10,625 nucleotides of DNA from the NCBI GenBank assembly GCA_937967285.1, contig CALBSU010000826.1, positions 1 to 10,625 on the forward strand, written 5' to 3'. The position numbers and the translations under genes were made by a program. The stretch comes from an uncultured Acidobacteriota bacterium. Its GTDB lineage: Bacteria; Acidobacteriota; Blastocatellia; RBC074. Shown here one piece after another: positions 8,025 through 10,625 of the stretch; the stretch's first letter is position 1; each line of letters opens with the position of its first letter. The notes under the pieces are model-generated. The model worked only from the letters and a program-made list of their open reading frames with translations, did not search any database and was not told where the DNA came from.

Positions 8025-10625
8025 ATGGCTTTTTATCGCCAATTGTTGAAGCTAATAGGCTTATCGGTTTTCCTCGGGGCCGCGACAGCGATCGTGCCGG
8101 GAGCCTGGGGGCAGCAGGGCGGAGCGTCTCCGGAACAGGCGGAATTTTTCGAGAAGAAGGTTCGACCGGTGCTGATGAACCACTGCTCGGGCTGTCATAA
8201 CCCGGATGTCAGGACGGCGGGGCTGGACCTGACGACGGCCGCCGGATTCAGTCAGGGCGGCGAGAGCGGCTCTCTGATCGATGCCGCGGATCCCGAAAAC
8301 AGCCGACTGCTCAAGGTTGTCGGCTATCAGGAAAAACTGAAGATGCCGCCGACGGGCAGGCTGAGCGACGGCGAGCTGTCGGATCTGGCGGCGTGGGTCA
8401 GAATGGGAGCTCCGTGGCCGAACGCCGCTCCGGTTGTCGCCGCTGAAGCGCCGAAGATCAAATCCTCCGCCAGAACATTCACTGAAGAAGAGAGAAGTTT
8501 CTGGGCATTCCAGCCGGTCAGGGACGCCAGACCGCCCGCGGTCGGCAATGCGGAATGGGTTCGCAGCCCCGTCGATGCCTTCATTCTCAAGAAGCTGGAG
8601 GAAGAGGGGCTGACTCCCGCGGCGGAAGCTGACAAGCTGACGCTGCTGCGCCGGGCGACCTTGGATCTGACGGGCCTTCCTCCGACGGTCAGTGAGATCG
8701 CTGACTTCCTCGCCGATGATTCGCGCGATGCGTTCGCGAAGGTGGTCGAGCGGCTGCTGGCTTCTCCGCGCTACGGAGAGAAATGGGGCCGGCACTGGCT
8801 CGATGTCGCCCGCTACGCTGATTCGACCGGCAATGATGAGGACCACCGCTATCCGAACGCATGGCGCTATCGCGATTATGTGATCGAGGCCTTCAACAAG
8901 GACCTGCCGTACGACCGGTTCGTTCGCGAGCAGATCGCCGGTGATCAGCTGTCCGCCTCTGGCGAGGTCAACCGGCAGGGGATCATTGCGACAGGGTTTC
9001 TGGCCGTCGGTCCCAAGGCGATCGCACAGCAGGACAAGAAGAAGATGCTCTACGATGTCTATGACGAGCAGCTCGACGTCACGACGCGTGCGTTCATGGG
9101 CATGACCGTTGCCTGCTCCAGGTGCCACAACCATAAATTCGATCCGATCCTGACGCGCGACTATTACTCGATGGTCGGCATCTTCGCCAGCACGCGCAGT
9201 TTCAGCGATCCCCTGGCCTTCGTCTCGCAGTCGCTCAACAAGCCGCTGGTGCCGAAGGCAGAGTGGGACGTCTACCTTGCGGTGCGCAAGGCGCATCAGG
9301 CTAAGGTCAAGGCGATTCAGGTCGAAACGGCGGAGATCGTCGATGCGGCGAAGGACCGGTTGATCGCCCGTGAGGGCAACCGGCTGGCCGGTTACATGCT
9401 GGCCGCGCGGACCGTTCGTGAAGAGAAGTCCGATGCGAAGGCCGTTGCTCAGAGAGGCGGACTCGATCCCGAAATGCTCGTCAGGTGGGTCACGTACCTC
9501 GATCCTTCTGAGATCCGACAGCACCTTCTTGAATGGAATGCCGCCGAAAGCGGCTCCGCCGAAAAAGTCGCGACGGAATATCAGCGAGGATTTCTGACGC
9601 AACTGGAGAGCTGGAACGCGACACTTTCGGAGTGGAGAGCGAAGTACCGGGCGGCGCTCAAAGACGGCAGGGAACTTCCGGACCGGCCGGTCTTCGACGG
9701 CGGCAGGGACAGGTTCTTTGCCGAGACCTTTTTCGGCAAGGGAGCTTTTTCCGTCGGTCGTGATGAGAAAGAGCGCTTCACGCTGAGCGAATGGAAGCGG
9801 CTGGAAAAACTGAAGAACGACCTCGAGGCATTGAAGAAGAAGGCGCCCGCCGAGCCCGAGATGGCCTGCGCCGTCGAGGACGGCGAGCCGGTCGAGCAGA
9901 AGGTCTTCATTCGCGGCGATTATCACAATGAGGGCGAGCCGGCGCCGCGCGCGGCGCCCGCGATCATTGCCGAGAAGGTGGGGCCGATGCCGGAAGTGAA
10001 GTCTGTCAGCGGCCGGCGCGAACTGGCGGAATGGCTGACCCGCCCCGAACATCCGCTGACAGCGAGGGTGATGGTCAACCGGATCTGGCAGTGGCACTTC
10101 GGCGAGGGCATCGTCCGAACCCCGGACAATTTCGGCAGAATGGGCGAACGTCCGACACATCCCGAACTGCTCGATTATCTTGCCGCGAGATTCGTCGAAA
10201 GCGGATGGTCGGTCAAGACCATGCACCGGATGATCATGCTTTCGAGCGCCTACCGTATGTCGAGCGCGATCTCGGACAAGGCACAATCGGCGGATTCGGA
10301 AAACAGGCTCCTGTCTCGTTTCAACCGCCGGAGACTGACGGTCGAGGAGATGCGCGACGGCGTTCTGGCCCTGAGCGGCGATCTCGATCTGACGATGGGC
10401 GGCACGCTCCAGCAGGGAACCGGCACCGACGGAGAGAACGACAACAAGCGGCTGAGCCTCAATCCGGAGGAGTTGACACGGCGCACCGTCTACCTGCCGC
10501 TCAGGCGGGCCAACCTGCCGACGCTGCTCAACCTCTTCGATTTCGGCGATGCGACCGCCCCGTCCGGCAAACGCCAGTTGACCAATGTCGCAACTCAGGC
10601 GCTCTTCTGGATGAACAGCGATTTT
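8025..10625 (+). CDS. Exported PSCyt1-DUF1549-DUF1553 protein (Planctomycete cytochrome c type), 3' end outside window
   Basis: The reading frame is open from ATG 8025 to the window edge: 867 residues without a stop. A signal peptide covers about residues 1-29 (hydrophobic core about 7-25). A single-haem cytochrome domain follows, with C54-x-x-C57-H58 and the probable distal ligand M107 in KMPPTG. DUF1549 (PSD1) spans about 178-385, with LTGLPPT, the block RYGEKWGRHWLDVARYADS (249-267) and a second CxxCH, C364-S-R-C367-H368 within HNHKFDPI. A lysine- and glutamate-rich middle region follows, including the family motif IRGDYHNEG (629-637). DUF1553 starts near SGRRELAEWL (662) and continues with VMVNRIWQWHFGEGIV. 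These proteins are abundant in Planctomycetes, Verrucomicrobia and some Acidobacteria, are usually paired with a DUF1501 protein and are suspected of a role in polysaccharide breakdown; their activity is unproven. No DUF1501 gene is seen here, though one may lie beyond 10625. Confidence 0.93.
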   Translation, partial: MAFYRQLLKLIGLSVFLGAATAIVPGAWGQQGGASPEQAEFFEKKVRPVLMNHCSGCHNPDVRTAGLDLTTAAGFSQGGESGSLIDAADPENSRLLKVVGYQEKLKMPPTGRLSDGELSDLAAWVRMGAPWPNAAPVVAAEAPKIKSSARTFTEEERSFWAFQPVRDARPPAVGNAEWVRSPVDAFILKKLEEEGLTPAAEADKLTLLRRATLDLTGLPPTVSEIADFLADDSRDAFAKVVERLLASPRYGEKWGRHWLDVARYADSTGNDEDHRYPNAWRYRDYVIEAFNKDLPYDRFVREQIAGDQLSASGEVNRQGIIATGFLAVGPKAIAQQDKKKMLYDVYDEQLDVTTRAFMGMTVACSRCHNHKFDPILTRDYYSMVGIFASTRSFSDPLAFVSQSLNKPLVPKAEWDVYLAVRKAHQAKVKAIQVETAEIVDAAKDRLIAREGNRLAGYMLAARTVREEKSDAKAVAQRGGLDPEMLVRWVTYLDPSEIRQHLLEWNAAESGSAEKVATEYQRGFLTQLESWNATLSEWRAKYRAALKDGRELPDRPVFDGGRDRFFAETFFGKGAFSVGRDEKERFTLSEWKRLEKLKNDLEALKKKAPAEPEMACAVEDGEPVEQKVFIRGDYHNEGEPAPRAAPAIIAEKVGPMPEVKSVSGRRELAEWLTRPEHPLTARVMVNRIWQWHFGEGIVRTPDNFGRMGERPTHPELLDYLAARFVESGWSVKTMHRMIMLSSAYRMSSAISDKAQSADSENRLLSRFNRRRLTVEEMRDGVLALSGDLDLTMGGTLQQGTGTDGENDNKRLSLNPEELTRRTVYLPLRRANLPTLLNLFDFGDATAPSGKRQLTNVATQALFWMNSDF

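Noticed and set aside
8061..10286. A 741-codon open frame on the minus strand opposite the cytochrome/DUF1549 gene
   Set aside because: The plus strand encodes a clear family protein with ordered domains throughout. The minus-strand translation is rich in R, D and L, shows no recognisable domain, and is explained by codon bias of the real gene.

Overview
The window looks like chromosomal DNA of a Gram-negative, GC-rich environmental bacterium, most probably an acidobacterium or a relative in the Acidobacteriota/Planctomycetota/Verrucomicrobiota range. The case rests on gene content: a Planctomycete-type cytochrome c/DUF1549/DUF1553 protein, a 7Fe ferredoxin of the Thermus type, a prokaryotic inositol-3-phosphate synthase, an exported two-domain LolA-like protein and a GH3 beta-glucosidase. 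No marker gene fixes the phylum, so this is an inference.

Layout. Positions 1-552 hold the C-terminal part of a GH3 beta-glucosidase running in from the left. It meets, tail to tail with 7 bases between the stop codons, a two-component operon on the minus strand: a membrane histidine kinase (3027 to 1285) followed by an OmpR/PhoB-type response regulator (1243 to 560). Divergent from the kinase is a plus-strand gene (3230-4228) whose product has the AAA+ and Fis-type layout of a sigma-54 activator but has lost the Walker A lysine, the Walker B aspartate, the GAFTGA loop and a recognisable arginine finger. The 202-base region between them holds TGTTTA-N5-TGTTTA, a PhoP-box-like direct repeat, extended into a run of TTTAC units about 10 bases apart. 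Together these suggest an autoregulated signalling cluster.

A large interrupted inverted repeat (4256-4341) lies between the degenerate activator gene and the convergent inositol-3-phosphate synthase gene (5669 to 4353). Divergent from the synthase, a 7Fe ferredoxin gene (5921-6184) has a good sigma-70-type promoter. A perfect 14-bp stem follows it, with a U-tract for the opposite strand; it ends the converging transcript of an exported 520-residue LolA-like protein (7812 to 6250). That gene is divergent from a large exported cytochrome c/DUF1549/DUF1553 protein (8025 to beyond 10625), which has a strong promoter and three GGATAA motifs in the shared region.

The genes are mostly single housekeeping or accessory units rather than one pathway. 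I see no mobile element, CRISPR array, tRNA or rRNA. The most unusual parts are the degenerate activator and the phased repeat array next to it. I did not find a clear new multi-gene system.
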